Shown here piece after piece: positions 1 through 4,645 of a DNA stretch of 6,101 nucleotides. The notes beneath the pieces were generated by a model. That model was given only the letters and a program-made list of their open reading frames with translations, had not been told where the DNA came from and made no database searches. The position numbers and the translations under genes are program-made. This stretch comes from Bacteroidales bacterium UBA1237 (lineage in GTDB: Bacteria > Bacteroidota > Bacteroidia > Bacteroidales > UBA932). The stretch is taken from NCBI GenBank assembly GCA_002308935.1, contig DBWN01000200.1, positions 4,800-10,900 of the forward strand. Reading direction: 5' to 3'. Numbering within the stretch: the stretch's first letter is position 1; each line of letters starts with the position of its first letter.

Positions 1-185
1 TCGTTGAACACCATCATCGCCCCTTCAGGGAGAAGTGAAGGAAGATCAGTGAATATTTTGGAGCAAACGGTCTTGTCACGGTAAACGAGAAGTTTCGAGG
101 AATCACGCTCGGGGAGCGGATACTTGGCGATCCTCTCGTCAGGCAACGGGTAACTGTATTCCTTTATATCTATAGAAGGTATCAT
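1..185 (-). CDS. queA: S-adenosylmethionine:tRNA ribosyltransferase-isomerase, N-terminal part (runs off the left edge)
   Basis: QueA moves the ribosyl part of S-adenosylmethionine onto 7-aminomethyl-7-deazaguanine at tRNA position 34, giving epoxyqueuosine in the cytoplasmic queuosine pathway. Sixty-one codons are visible, from the ATG at 185-183 to the window edge. The translation opens MIPSIDIKEYSYPLPDERIA and continues with KYPLPERDSSKLLVYRDKT. The Y-x-LP-x-x-xIA-x-x-P-x-x-RD-x-S-x-LLV pattern is the standard QueA N-terminus. The visible part ends in MMVFN, just before the conserved FN(D/N)TK segment, which lies outside the window. The wording IAKYPLPERDSSKLL resembles, from memory, a Bacteroidota-type QueA relative. 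The ATG was chosen because the family motif starts a few residues later and a promoter lies 18 bp upstream. Upstream in-frame codons are open but show no family similarity. It is divergent from the HTH gene. Function beyond the N-terminus cannot be checked here. Confidence 0.85.
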   Translation of the reverse strand, partial: MIPSIDIKEYSYPLPDERIAKYPLPERDSSKLLVYRDKTVCSKIFTDLPSLLPEGAMMVFN

Positions 186-203
186 GCTTTTCAATATTGG
201 AGC

Positions 204-235
204 GCAAAGGTACGAAATAATCGCAAGAGAGAAAA
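204..235 (-). promoter_or_regulatory. Predicted queA promoter (Bacteroidota-type)
   Basis: Read on the minus strand, TACCTTTGC at 212-204 matches the Bacteroidota -7 box TAnnTTTG perfectly. TTTT at 235-232 is a three-of-four match to the -33 TTTG, 19 bp away. The start codon of queA begins 18 bp downstream of the -7 box, so the leader would be very short, too short for a preQ1 riboswitch. The -7 match is seen directly; use as a promoter is inferred. Confidence 0.6.
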
Positions 236-338
236 GCCGTAAAAACGCCCAGGATCGAACGGAAACGAACAAGATGACCCGTCACTCGGATACGGACGAG
301 ATAATCGGTCTGAGGGCAAAATCGCCCTTCTGGTACAC

Positions 339-355
339 TTGTAAATTGTTTACAA
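339..355. promoter_or_regulatory. Perfect 17-bp palindrome, candidate operator
   Basis: TTGTAAA-TTG-TTTACAA has perfect 7-bp arms around a 3-bp spacer. It lies at the left edge of the AT-rich island, and its right arm is part of the 10-mer TTGTTTACAA that recurs in this region. Its size and symmetry suit a dimeric DNA-binding protein, but no regulator can be assigned from sequence. Confidence 0.4.
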
Positions 356-433
356 ATGTTCAAAAGTGTTTAGAACTCCACACATTTAAACATGTTAACA
401 AAAATCAATGTTAACAATTCCTTAAGTTTACAA
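346..433 (+). repeat. Short repeat series, consensus about [AT]TGTTWACAA
   Basis: Clear copies are TTGTTTACAA (346-355), ATGTTAACAA (392-401), ATGTTAACAA (408-417) and AAGTTTACAA (424-433). The last three start exactly 16 bp apart. Two weaker copies, ATGTTCAAAA (356-365) and GTGTTTAGAA (366-375), follow the first at 10-bp steps. A further copy, ATGTTTACAA, lies at 681-690 next to the HTH promoter. An inverted TTGTTTACAA lies at 3822-3813 after cinA. The core TGTTAACA is itself palindromic. Regular phasing suggests an array of protein-binding sites. AT-rich composition makes partial matches easier, so significance needs a calculation. Confidence 0.5.
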
Positions 434-687
434 ACTCTATAATCAATTTTTTTAATACTAGAATCAGTATTTATAAAAACTCCTAAAACTCAAGTATTTA
501 TTTGAAATTATCTAAATTATTGATTCACCTCAATGGCAACAACTGTGGTGAAATACATTTCCGGCCCGAAAAAATATAATTGTTTCATGACATTAAATAT
601 ATATCAATCAGCAAATATTACGGGTTTACTTAAATCATTACTTAGGCTATTTAGCCCTATCGGGGCTCTTTCCTGTACTGATGTTTA

Positions 688-720
688 CAACAATTCAATT
701 TGCATTTTTGAAATTTGTTG
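688..720. promoter_or_regulatory. Imperfect dyad over the -33 box of the HTH gene, candidate autoregulatory operator
   Basis: CAACAATTCAA (688-698) is mirrored by TTGAA (708-712) and TTGTTG (715-720). All 11 bases pair, with only a 2-base AT insertion in the right arm. The 9-base centre, TTTGCATTT, contains the predicted -33 box. Because the dyad lies upstream of the likely transcript start, it should act as DNA rather than RNA. XRE-type regulators often bind such dyads at their own promoter; that this one does so is inference. Confidence 0.4.
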
Positions 721-731
721 TCTACATTTGT
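699..731 (+). promoter_or_regulatory. Predicted promoter of the HTH gene (Bacteroidota-type)
   Basis: TTTG at 699-702, a 20-bp spacer and TACATTTGT at 723-731 give a full match to the -33 TTTG and -7 TAnnTTTG boxes. The ATG at 751 is 19 bp beyond the -7 box, so the leader is short. This also decides the start codon: an in-frame TTG at 715 lies upstream of the -7 box and could not be on the transcript. Confidence 0.7.
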
Positions 732-750
732 AATATCAATCGTTAGAAAA

Positions 751-1239
751 ATGAACAAAAGGCTACAACAGTTTTTGGCGGCGGAGAACATCTCCCAGTC
801 ACAGTTCGCGGACGCGATGGGCATCGCCAGGGCAAGCGTATCCCATATAATAGCCGGAAGGAACAAGCCGGGCTTCGAATTCATGTCAGGTCTCGTGAGG
901 AATTATCCCGCGCTCAACCTCGAGTGGCTGATCTCCGGAAAGGGCAAGATGTACAAGGACCCGTCAAGGCTTCTGTCCTCACTTCCCGATGCTCCTGTCC
1001 GTGAAACCCAGCCCGTGATTCCTCCGGAGGATAACGAAGAGCCCCAGGCCGATCTTTTCTCCGTAGAACCTCTCCGAGAAGCGCCTCTATCCCCCTCAGA
1101 TGCACAGCCTTCGCCGAAAATTGAATTCTCAGAGGGGTCTTCAACCCCTGAGGAGAAGCCGCAACCCTCTGAAAACAAGCGCACTATACGCAAAATCGTC
1201 ATATTTTTCGACGATAACACTTTCGAAGAAATCCAGTAG
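751..1239 (+). CDS. XRE-type helix-turn-helix protein with disordered linker and short C-terminal motif
   Basis: A 162-residue cytoplasmic DNA-binding protein. Residues about 3-62 form a Cro/C1-type HTH domain: SQSQFADAMGIARASVSHII carries the turn and recognition helix, followed by AGRNKPGFEF and the helix NLEWLISGKGKMYK. The sequence style is that of a widespread Bacteroidota HTH protein. Residues about 71-143 are rich in P, E and S and almost certainly disordered. The protein closes with RTIRKIVIFFDDNTFEEIQ, which looks like a short beta hairpin; from memory related Bacteroidota proteins end in a similar motif. ATG 751 is chosen because the promoter -7 box lies just upstream and the HTH domain begins at once. 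A promoter with a dyad precedes it and an intrinsic terminator follows, so it is probably monocistronic. Target genes are unknown; a role in controlling pyrD is only suggested by position. Confidence 0.88.
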   Translation: MNKRLQQFLAAENISQSQFADAMGIARASVSHIIAGRNKPGFEFMSGLVRNYPALNLEWLISGKGKMYKDPSRLLSSLPDAPVRETQPVIPPEDNEEPQADLFSVEPLREAPLSPSDAQPSPKIEFSEGSSTPEEKPQPSENKRTIRKIVIFFDDNTFEEIQ

Positions 1240-1261
1240 AAAAACTCACGCTCAAACACTC

Positions 1262-1280
1262 TCCCGGCAAAAATCCGGGA
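1262..1280 (+). other. Perfect 6-bp hairpin ahead of the terminator
   Basis: TCCCGG (1262-1267) and CCGGGA (1275-1280) pair perfectly around a CAAAAAT loop. The hairpin sits 22 bp after the HTH stop codon and directly before the intrinsic terminator. It has no U-tract of its own. It could protect the 3' end of the transcript or be incidental. Confidence 0.35.
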
Positions 1281-1287
1281 CATAACG

Positions 1288-1324
1288 ACGCCGCGCCTCC
1301 ATGGTGTGGCGTTTTCTCTTTTTT
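1288..1324 (+). terminator. Intrinsic terminator of the HTH gene
   Basis: ACGCCGCGCC (1288-1297) pairs with GGTGTGGCGT (1303-1312) through ten pairs, two of them G-U, around a TCCAT loop. TTTCTCTTTTTT follows. The two wobbles pair only in plus-strand RNA; the minus strand would have C-A mismatches. This supports use by the HTH transcript and separates it from pyrD. Confidence 0.8.
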
Positions 1325-1329
1325 CTTCG

Positions 1330-1337
1330 TAACTTCG
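1330..1337 (+). promoter_or_regulatory. Possible -7 box for pyrD-cinA
   Basis: TAACTTCG differs from TAnnTTTG at one base and lies 29 bp before the pyrD ATG, just past the HTH terminator. No convincing -33 TTTG is seen; TGTG at 1305-1308 is the nearest candidate and lies inside the terminator stem. It is proposed because pyrD needs a promoter here unless transcription reads through. Confidence 0.3.
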
Positions 1338-1366
1338 CAGACTGAACAGCAATCCCCGACCGTCAC

Positions 1367-2494
1367 ATGTACAAGTTTCTGATCCGCCCGATACTTTTCA
1401 AGTTCAATCCTGAGTTCGTGCACAAGCTGACGATGAAGCTTATCTGCTACATCCAGCGGATGCCCATCGCCGGCGGCGTCGCCCGGCTCCTGTACAGGAA
1501 GGAGCATCCCTCCCTTGAGAGGGAATTCTTCGGGCTGAAGTTCCGCAACCCCGTGGGACTCGCGGGCGGACTGGACAAGAACGGTGAAGCATACAACGGA
1601 ATGGCCGCATTCGGGTTCGGATTCGTGGAGATCGGTTCCCTGACGCCAAAGCCGCAGCACGGCAACCCGAAGCCCAGACTCTTCCGCCTCGTGAAGGATG
1701 GTGCCCTCATTAATCGCATGGGTATCAATAACAAAGGCGTGAAGTTCGCTATCGACAAGCTGCGTTCGATAAAGCCTGAAATCATCGTGGCAGCCAACAT
1801 CGCCAAGAACACCGGTTCACGTGACGACCAGATCGCAAAGGACTATGACACAGCCTTTTCGCTCCTGTATGACCTGGTCGACATGTTCGTCGTGAACGTC
1901 TCCTGCCCGAACGTGGAGGGCCTCACCAACCTCCAGGACGTTTCCTACCTCTCCGAGATCATGGATGGCATTCTGGACAGGAGGGCCACCATGGACGAGC
2001 ACAAGCCGATATTCATAAAGCTCTCCCCCGATGTACCCAACGTGCAGATTGACAGCATCTTGGACTATGCCCTAAGGAACGGCGTCGAAGGTGTCGTGGC
2101 AGGGAACACGACCCGCAAACGTGACGGGCTCTCGACCCCTGAGGAGAAGGTCAACAGCATCGGGAAGGGAGGCCTTTCCGGAGCCCCGCTCTATGAGCGG
2201 AGCCTGGAGATGGTGAAGTACATCCACCAAAAGAGCGGAGGCAAGCTGGCAATCATAGGCTGCGGAGGCATCATGACCCCCGCCCAGGCCAAGGCCATGC
2301 TTGACGCAGGAGCTTCACTGATAGAGGTTTACACTGGATTCATATACGAGGGGCCGGGATTCGTGGAGAAGATCCTCAAAGAACTCGATCCCCCTAAAAA
2401 GAAGAAAAGAAAGCAAGCGGAAGCGGTAGTGGAAGAGGACTCCCCTGCCGTCATTCAAAACGCTGATACCGAAATACTTGAATCAAATGCTTAA
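1367..2494 (+). CDS. pyrD: Dihydroorotate dehydrogenase, class 2 (quinone-dependent)
   Basis: PyrD oxidises dihydroorotate to orotate in pyrimidine synthesis, using FMN and passing electrons to membrane quinone. The 375-residue product starts with the class 2 membrane-docking helices (residues 1-45, MYKFLIRPILFKFNPEFVHK). The FMN/substrate motifs follow in order: GLAGGLDKNGEA (64-75), PKPRLFRL (101-108), NRMGINNKG (116-124), NVSCPNVEGL (177-186), IKLSPD (217-222), NTT (247-249), GGLSG (268-272), GCGGI (298-302) and YTGFIYEGPG (322-331). Cys180 stands where E. coli class 2 PyrD has catalytic Ser175; Cys is the base typical of class 1 enzymes. The fold normally ends near residue 340. Here a tail follows: a basic PPKKKKRKQ stretch, then an acidic, flexible end. 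The gene overlaps cinA by 8 bp. Family assignment is firm; the electron acceptor is inferred from the N-terminus. Confidence 0.95.
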   Translation: MYKFLIRPILFKFNPEFVHKLTMKLICYIQRMPIAGGVARLLYRKEHPSLEREFFGLKFRNPVGLAGGLDKNGEAYNGMAAFGFGFVEIGSLTPKPQHGNPKPRLFRLVKDGALINRMGINNKGVKFAIDKLRSIKPEIIVAANIAKNTGSRDDQIAKDYDTAFSLLYDLVDMFVVNVSCPNVEGLTNLQDVSYLSEIMDGILDRRATMDEHKPIFIKLSPDVPNVQIDSILDYALRNGVEGVVAGNTTRKRDGLSTPEEKVNSIGKGGLSGAPLYERSLEMVKYIHQKSGGKLAIIGCGGIMTPAQAKAMLDAGASLIEVYTGFIYEGPGFVEKILKELDPPKKKKRKQAEAVVEEDSPAVIQNADTEILESNA

Positions 2495-3779
2495 AGCATC
2501 AATCTGTACAATCGGCGACGAGATCCTCATCGGACAGGTCGTCGACACCAATTCTTCAGAGATATCCCGTGCGCTGGGATCCATCGGGATAAGGACTTCA
2601 AGGATGGTCTCCATCGGAGACGACTCCCAGCAGATTCTGTCAAGCCTATCGAAAGAACTGACCGACAATGATATAGTCATTGTCACCGGAGGCCTGGGCC
2701 CCACAAAGGACGACATCACAAAGGCGGCTCTGGCCACCCTCACAGGCAGCAAGGCGTACACCGAGCATCCCGGACAACTCGAGATGGTATACAAGATCCT
2801 CCATTCCAGAGGACTTGACGTACTTGACATCAACCGCGCGCAGGCGCTTGTCCCCGACACATGCGAAGTAATTGTTAACCACTGCGGTACGGCCCCCATA
2901 ATGGTGTTCCGCACCGATGGCCTCTTCGGCCATCCCGCAACACTCTACGCCATGCCCGGAGTCCCTTATGAGACCGTGAACGCCCTTCCTGACGTCATTG
3001 AGGACATCAGGGCCCACCATGACATCGGAGCGATATTCCACCGCAACCTCATGGTCTACGGATACGCGGAATCCGCCCTCGCCAAGAAGATAGCCCCCTG
3101 GGAGGACGCGCTGCCCGAGGAAGTGCACCTGGCTTACCTTCCGAATCAGCTCACAGGCGTGCGTTTGAGGCTCTCGGTATACGGAGGTACCACCGAGCAT
3201 GAGAAATCGCTCCTGGAGGCCGAAATCGCGAAATTAAGGGCAATTCTGGGGGATGCGATATACTCGGAAGATGACGACACCCTCCAACATGTGGTCGGAA
3301 AGCTCCTGAAAGCCTCAGGAAAGACTCTAAGCACCGCCGAATCCTGCACCGGAGGAGAGATTTCGCACCTCATAACGACGGTTCCGGGCTCGTCAGAGTA
3401 CTATCTGGGTTCAGTGATTTCATACGCACCCTCCGTCAAGAGGGAAATCCTCGGTGTCCCCGCCTCCACAATCGAGGAAAAAGGCGTTGTCAGCGCCGAG
3501 GTGGCCGCAGCCATGGCGGAAGGAGCCAGAAGAATCACCGGAAGCGACTACTCCGTGTCCACCACGGGACTCGCAGGACCCGGAGGAGACGGCGTAAATC
3601 CGGAGGGAACGGTATGGGTAGCGGTGAGCACTCCAAGGGTTACGAAGACCCGGAAGTACAATTTCAGGAACGACCGCATAAGAAATATCGAACGATTTTC
3701 AGCATCAGCACTGTTCTTCCTACTGAACGAGATAAAAGAAGACTTATCACTCAATGAATCAGCGAATGAAACAAAATAG
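2487..3779 (+). CDS. cinA: CinA-family protein: NMN deamidase with N-terminal MoCF-like domain
   Basis: A full-length two-domain CinA of 430 residues. The N-terminal MoCF-biosynthesis-like domain (about 1-170) shows TIGDEILIGQVVDTNS, VTGGLGPTKDD (66-76) and MPGVPYE (156-162). A linker domain spans about 170-255. The C-terminal PncC-type amidase domain (about 260-415) shows TAESCTGG (283-290), GVVSAEVAAAMAEGAR and TTGLAGPGGDG (359-369). In characterised homologues the C-terminal domain converts nicotinamide mononucleotide to nicotinate mononucleotide, recycling pyridine nucleotides, and the N-terminal domain has ADP-ribose pyrophosphatase activity. Both domains look intact. ATG 2487 is preferred because the family begins just before the TIGDE motif; a TTG at 2478 would add three residues. 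Its start lies inside the end of pyrD, which favours translational coupling. The name reflects competence in other bacteria and does not imply competence here. Confidence 0.93.
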   Translation: MLKASICTIGDEILIGQVVDTNSSEISRALGSIGIRTSRMVSIGDDSQQILSSLSKELTDNDIVIVTGGLGPTKDDITKAALATLTGSKAYTEHPGQLEMVYKILHSRGLDVLDINRAQALVPDTCEVIVNHCGTAPIMVFRTDGLFGHPATLYAMPGVPYETVNALPDVIEDIRAHHDIGAIFHRNLMVYGYAESALAKKIAPWEDALPEEVHLAYLPNQLTGVRLRLSVYGGTTEHEKSLLEAEIAKLRAILGDAIYSEDDDTLQHVVGKLLKASGKTLSTAESCTGGEISHLITTVPGSSEYYLGSVISYAPSVKREILGVPASTIEEKGVVSAEVAAAMAEGARRITGSDYSVSTTGLAGPGGDGVNPEGTVWVAVSTPRVTKTRKYNFRNDRIRNIERFSASALFFLLNEIKEDLSLNESANETK

Positions 3780-3812
3780 TTAAATGCTTTAACATTTTTG
3801 TTACATGGCATT

Positions 3813-3822
3813 TTGTAAACAA
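3813..3822 (-). repeat. Isolated inverted copy of the 10-mer TTGTTTACAA
   Basis: The plus strand reads TTGTAAACAA, the exact reverse complement of the copy at 346-355. It lies 34 bp after the cinA stop and just before the cinA terminator. It may be a lone protein-binding site or a chance match in AT-rich DNA. Confidence 0.3.
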
Positions 3823-3824
3823 TG

Positions 3825-3865
3825 TCGCTTGGGTATCACACTGATATTCAAGCGATTTTGTTATT
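3825..3865 (+). terminator. Intrinsic terminator of the pyrD-cinA transcript
   Basis: TCGCTTGGGTATCA (3825-3838) pairs with TGATATTCAAGCGA (3842-3855) over 14 pairs with a CAC loop, and TTTTGTTATT follows. Two G-U pairs hold only in plus-strand RNA; on the minus strand they become C-A mismatches. It therefore serves cinA, 46 bp past its stop, and not the convergent lipoprotein gene. Confidence 0.78.
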
Positions 3866-3891
3866 ATGCCCAAATCGGGTCAGATAGATAC

Positions 3892-3915
3892 AAAAAGAGA
3901 CCCGTCAAGGGTCTC
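3892..3915 (-). terminator. Intrinsic terminator of the lipoprotein gene
   Basis: On the minus strand GAGACCC (3915-3909) pairs perfectly with GGGTCTC (3903-3897) around a 5-base loop. Five U residues follow (3896-3892). The plus strand has no U-tract after the stem. It lies 45 bp beyond the lipoprotein stop, so the convergent units end in two separate terminators. Confidence 0.75.
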
Positions 3916-3960
3916 AAATAAGAAGAATCGAATACTTTTCAGAAGACTGAGAAAAGCGGA

Positions 3961-4578
3961 CTATTTGCCGTATTTGGAGTAGAATTCCTCCACTTCCCTC
4001 TGGAATTCCTCTATGTAGTCCCGGGTGAAATCGTCCGCCTGGAGCTCACGCAGGATCTCTCCTGACTCGTACTTCCGGCGGAGATCAGCCACATATTCAC
4101 GGCAGCGTTCCTTTATCCCGTCGAAATCCGAGATCAGCCATTTGCCGTCTTCGCGGACCATCTGCATGGTATGGAGCCTGGGCTCCCCTTCCGGTTCACC
4201 TCCTTCTTCCCACAGGTCCCGTACACTCACCTTCGCTGTGGCTCCGCCTTCGTTCTCTTCTACGGAAACTACCTCATAATAAGGTATGGAGCCTCCGTTG
4301 CCTGTCACCAGCGTATACAGCCACTCGTTATCTCTTTCCACGCCGTAAGAGCCGTCAGGAGCGTCGAACGCTTCACTGAGGGCGTCCAGAAAGTCTGACG
4401 TCATGTGTGAGCCGGATCCTGAAACGATCCCGTGGTCAGGGATGTACCGGCAAAGCTCACCTGCCACGCCTGAAAGGTCCTCGGCCGTGCTTTTGCCGTT
4501 CCCGTTCCTGTTCCCGCAGGAGCACAGAAGTGCGAGCAATGCAATGGCCAGAACTGAATAAAGAACTTTTCTATTCAT
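3961..4578 (-). CDS. Small lipoprotein, possibly DUF3828-like
   Basis: A 205-residue predicted lipoprotein. The N-terminus MNRKVLYSVLAIALLALLCS has two basic residues and a hydrophobic stretch, followed by the lipobox L-C-S-C with lipidated Cys21. ATG 4578 is chosen because it places the signal peptide directly at the start; an ATG at 4599 would add seven residues. No acidic run follows the cysteine within the next five positions, so the Bacteroidota surface-export signal seems absent and a periplasm-facing location is likelier. The mature part has a predicted alpha/beta centre (FLDALSEAF, YYEVVSVEE, TAKVSVRDL, MQMVREDGKWLISDFDGIK). This resembles, from memory, Bacteroides DUF3828/NTF2-like lipoproteins. 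A charged helical tail ends in EFQREVEEFYSKYGK. Function is unknown. A terminator lies only 31 bp upstream and I found no good promoter between them, so it may depend on readthrough. Confidence 0.82.
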   Translation of the reverse strand: MNRKVLYSVLAIALLALLCSCGNRNGNGKSTAEDLSGVAGELCRYIPDHGIVSGSGSHMTSDFLDALSEAFDAPDGSYGVERDNEWLYTLVTGNGGSIPYYEVVSVEENEGGATAKVSVRDLWEEGGEPEGEPRLHTMQMVREDGKWLISDFDGIKERCREYVADLRRKYESGEILRELQADDFTRDYIEEFQREVEEFYSKYGK

Positions 4579-4608
4579 AGGTATCTTATTGAAATGCATC
4601 CACTTATC

Positions 4609-4636
4609 AAAAAAAGCACCGGCCTATAGCCGATGC
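4609..4636 (-). terminator. Intrinsic terminator of the head-GIN gene
   Basis: On the minus strand GCATCGGC (4636-4629) pairs with GCCGGTGC (4623-4616), including one G-U, around TATAG. Seven U residues follow (4615-4609). The wobble works only in minus-strand RNA. The stem begins 9 bp after the head-GIN stop codon. Confidence 0.85.
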
Positions 4637-4645
4637 CTGAAGTCA

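Larger units (their letters stand above)
186..750. other. Divergent gene-free region with an AT-rich island
   Basis: This 565-bp region separates queA (minus) from the HTH gene (plus). I see no convincing gene in it. The left part (about 186-335) has ordinary base composition and holds the queA promoter. The right part (about 336-730) is strongly AT-rich; for example 421-480 has 11 G/C in 60. It contains a 17-bp palindrome (339-355), a repeat series (346-433), a 6-bp perfect inverted repeat AATACT/AGTATT (454-459 and 466-471), a 5-bp G/C-rich hairpin AGCCC/GGGCT (653-657 and 663-667) with only a weak pyrimidine tail, a dyad (688-720) and the HTH promoter. Two short open frames (184-414 and 533-733, plus) look like chance. 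A small RNA in the island is possible but nothing identifies one. Confidence 0.75.

Noticed and set aside
186..203. preQ1 riboswitch in front of queA
   Set aside because: The predicted leader between promoter and ATG is less than 20 bases and cannot hold the aptamer.
184..414. Plus-strand open frame of 76 codons starting on the queA start region
   Set aside because: Its start overlaps queA on the other strand, no promoter is seen, and the product matches nothing I recognise. Its 3' part runs through the AT-rich repeat region.
336..433. Chromosomal origin with DnaA boxes
   Set aside because: The region is AT-rich with repeats, but no copy matches TTATNCACA; the best, TTGTTTACA, has two mismatches. 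No replication gene is near, so it is kept only as a possibility within the repeat finding.
653..668. Terminator or small-RNA end at the AGCCC/GGGCT hairpin
   Set aside because: The stem is only five pairs plus one wobble and CTCTTTCC follows rather than a U-tract; no upstream promoter with both boxes was found.
533..733. Plus-strand open frame of 66 codons in the AT-rich island
   Set aside because: No promoter or ribosome binding site, composition follows the AT-rich background, and it runs through the HTH promoter boxes.
2646..3200. 184-codon open frame antisense to cinA
   Set aside because: The cinA frame on the plus strand carries all conserved CinA motifs across this stretch; the antisense product has no recognisable domain.
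346..3822. Mobile element bounded by inverted TTGTTTACAA copies
   Set aside because: The ends are only 10 bp, no transposase or integrase is present, and the genes between are core metabolic genes with normal composition.
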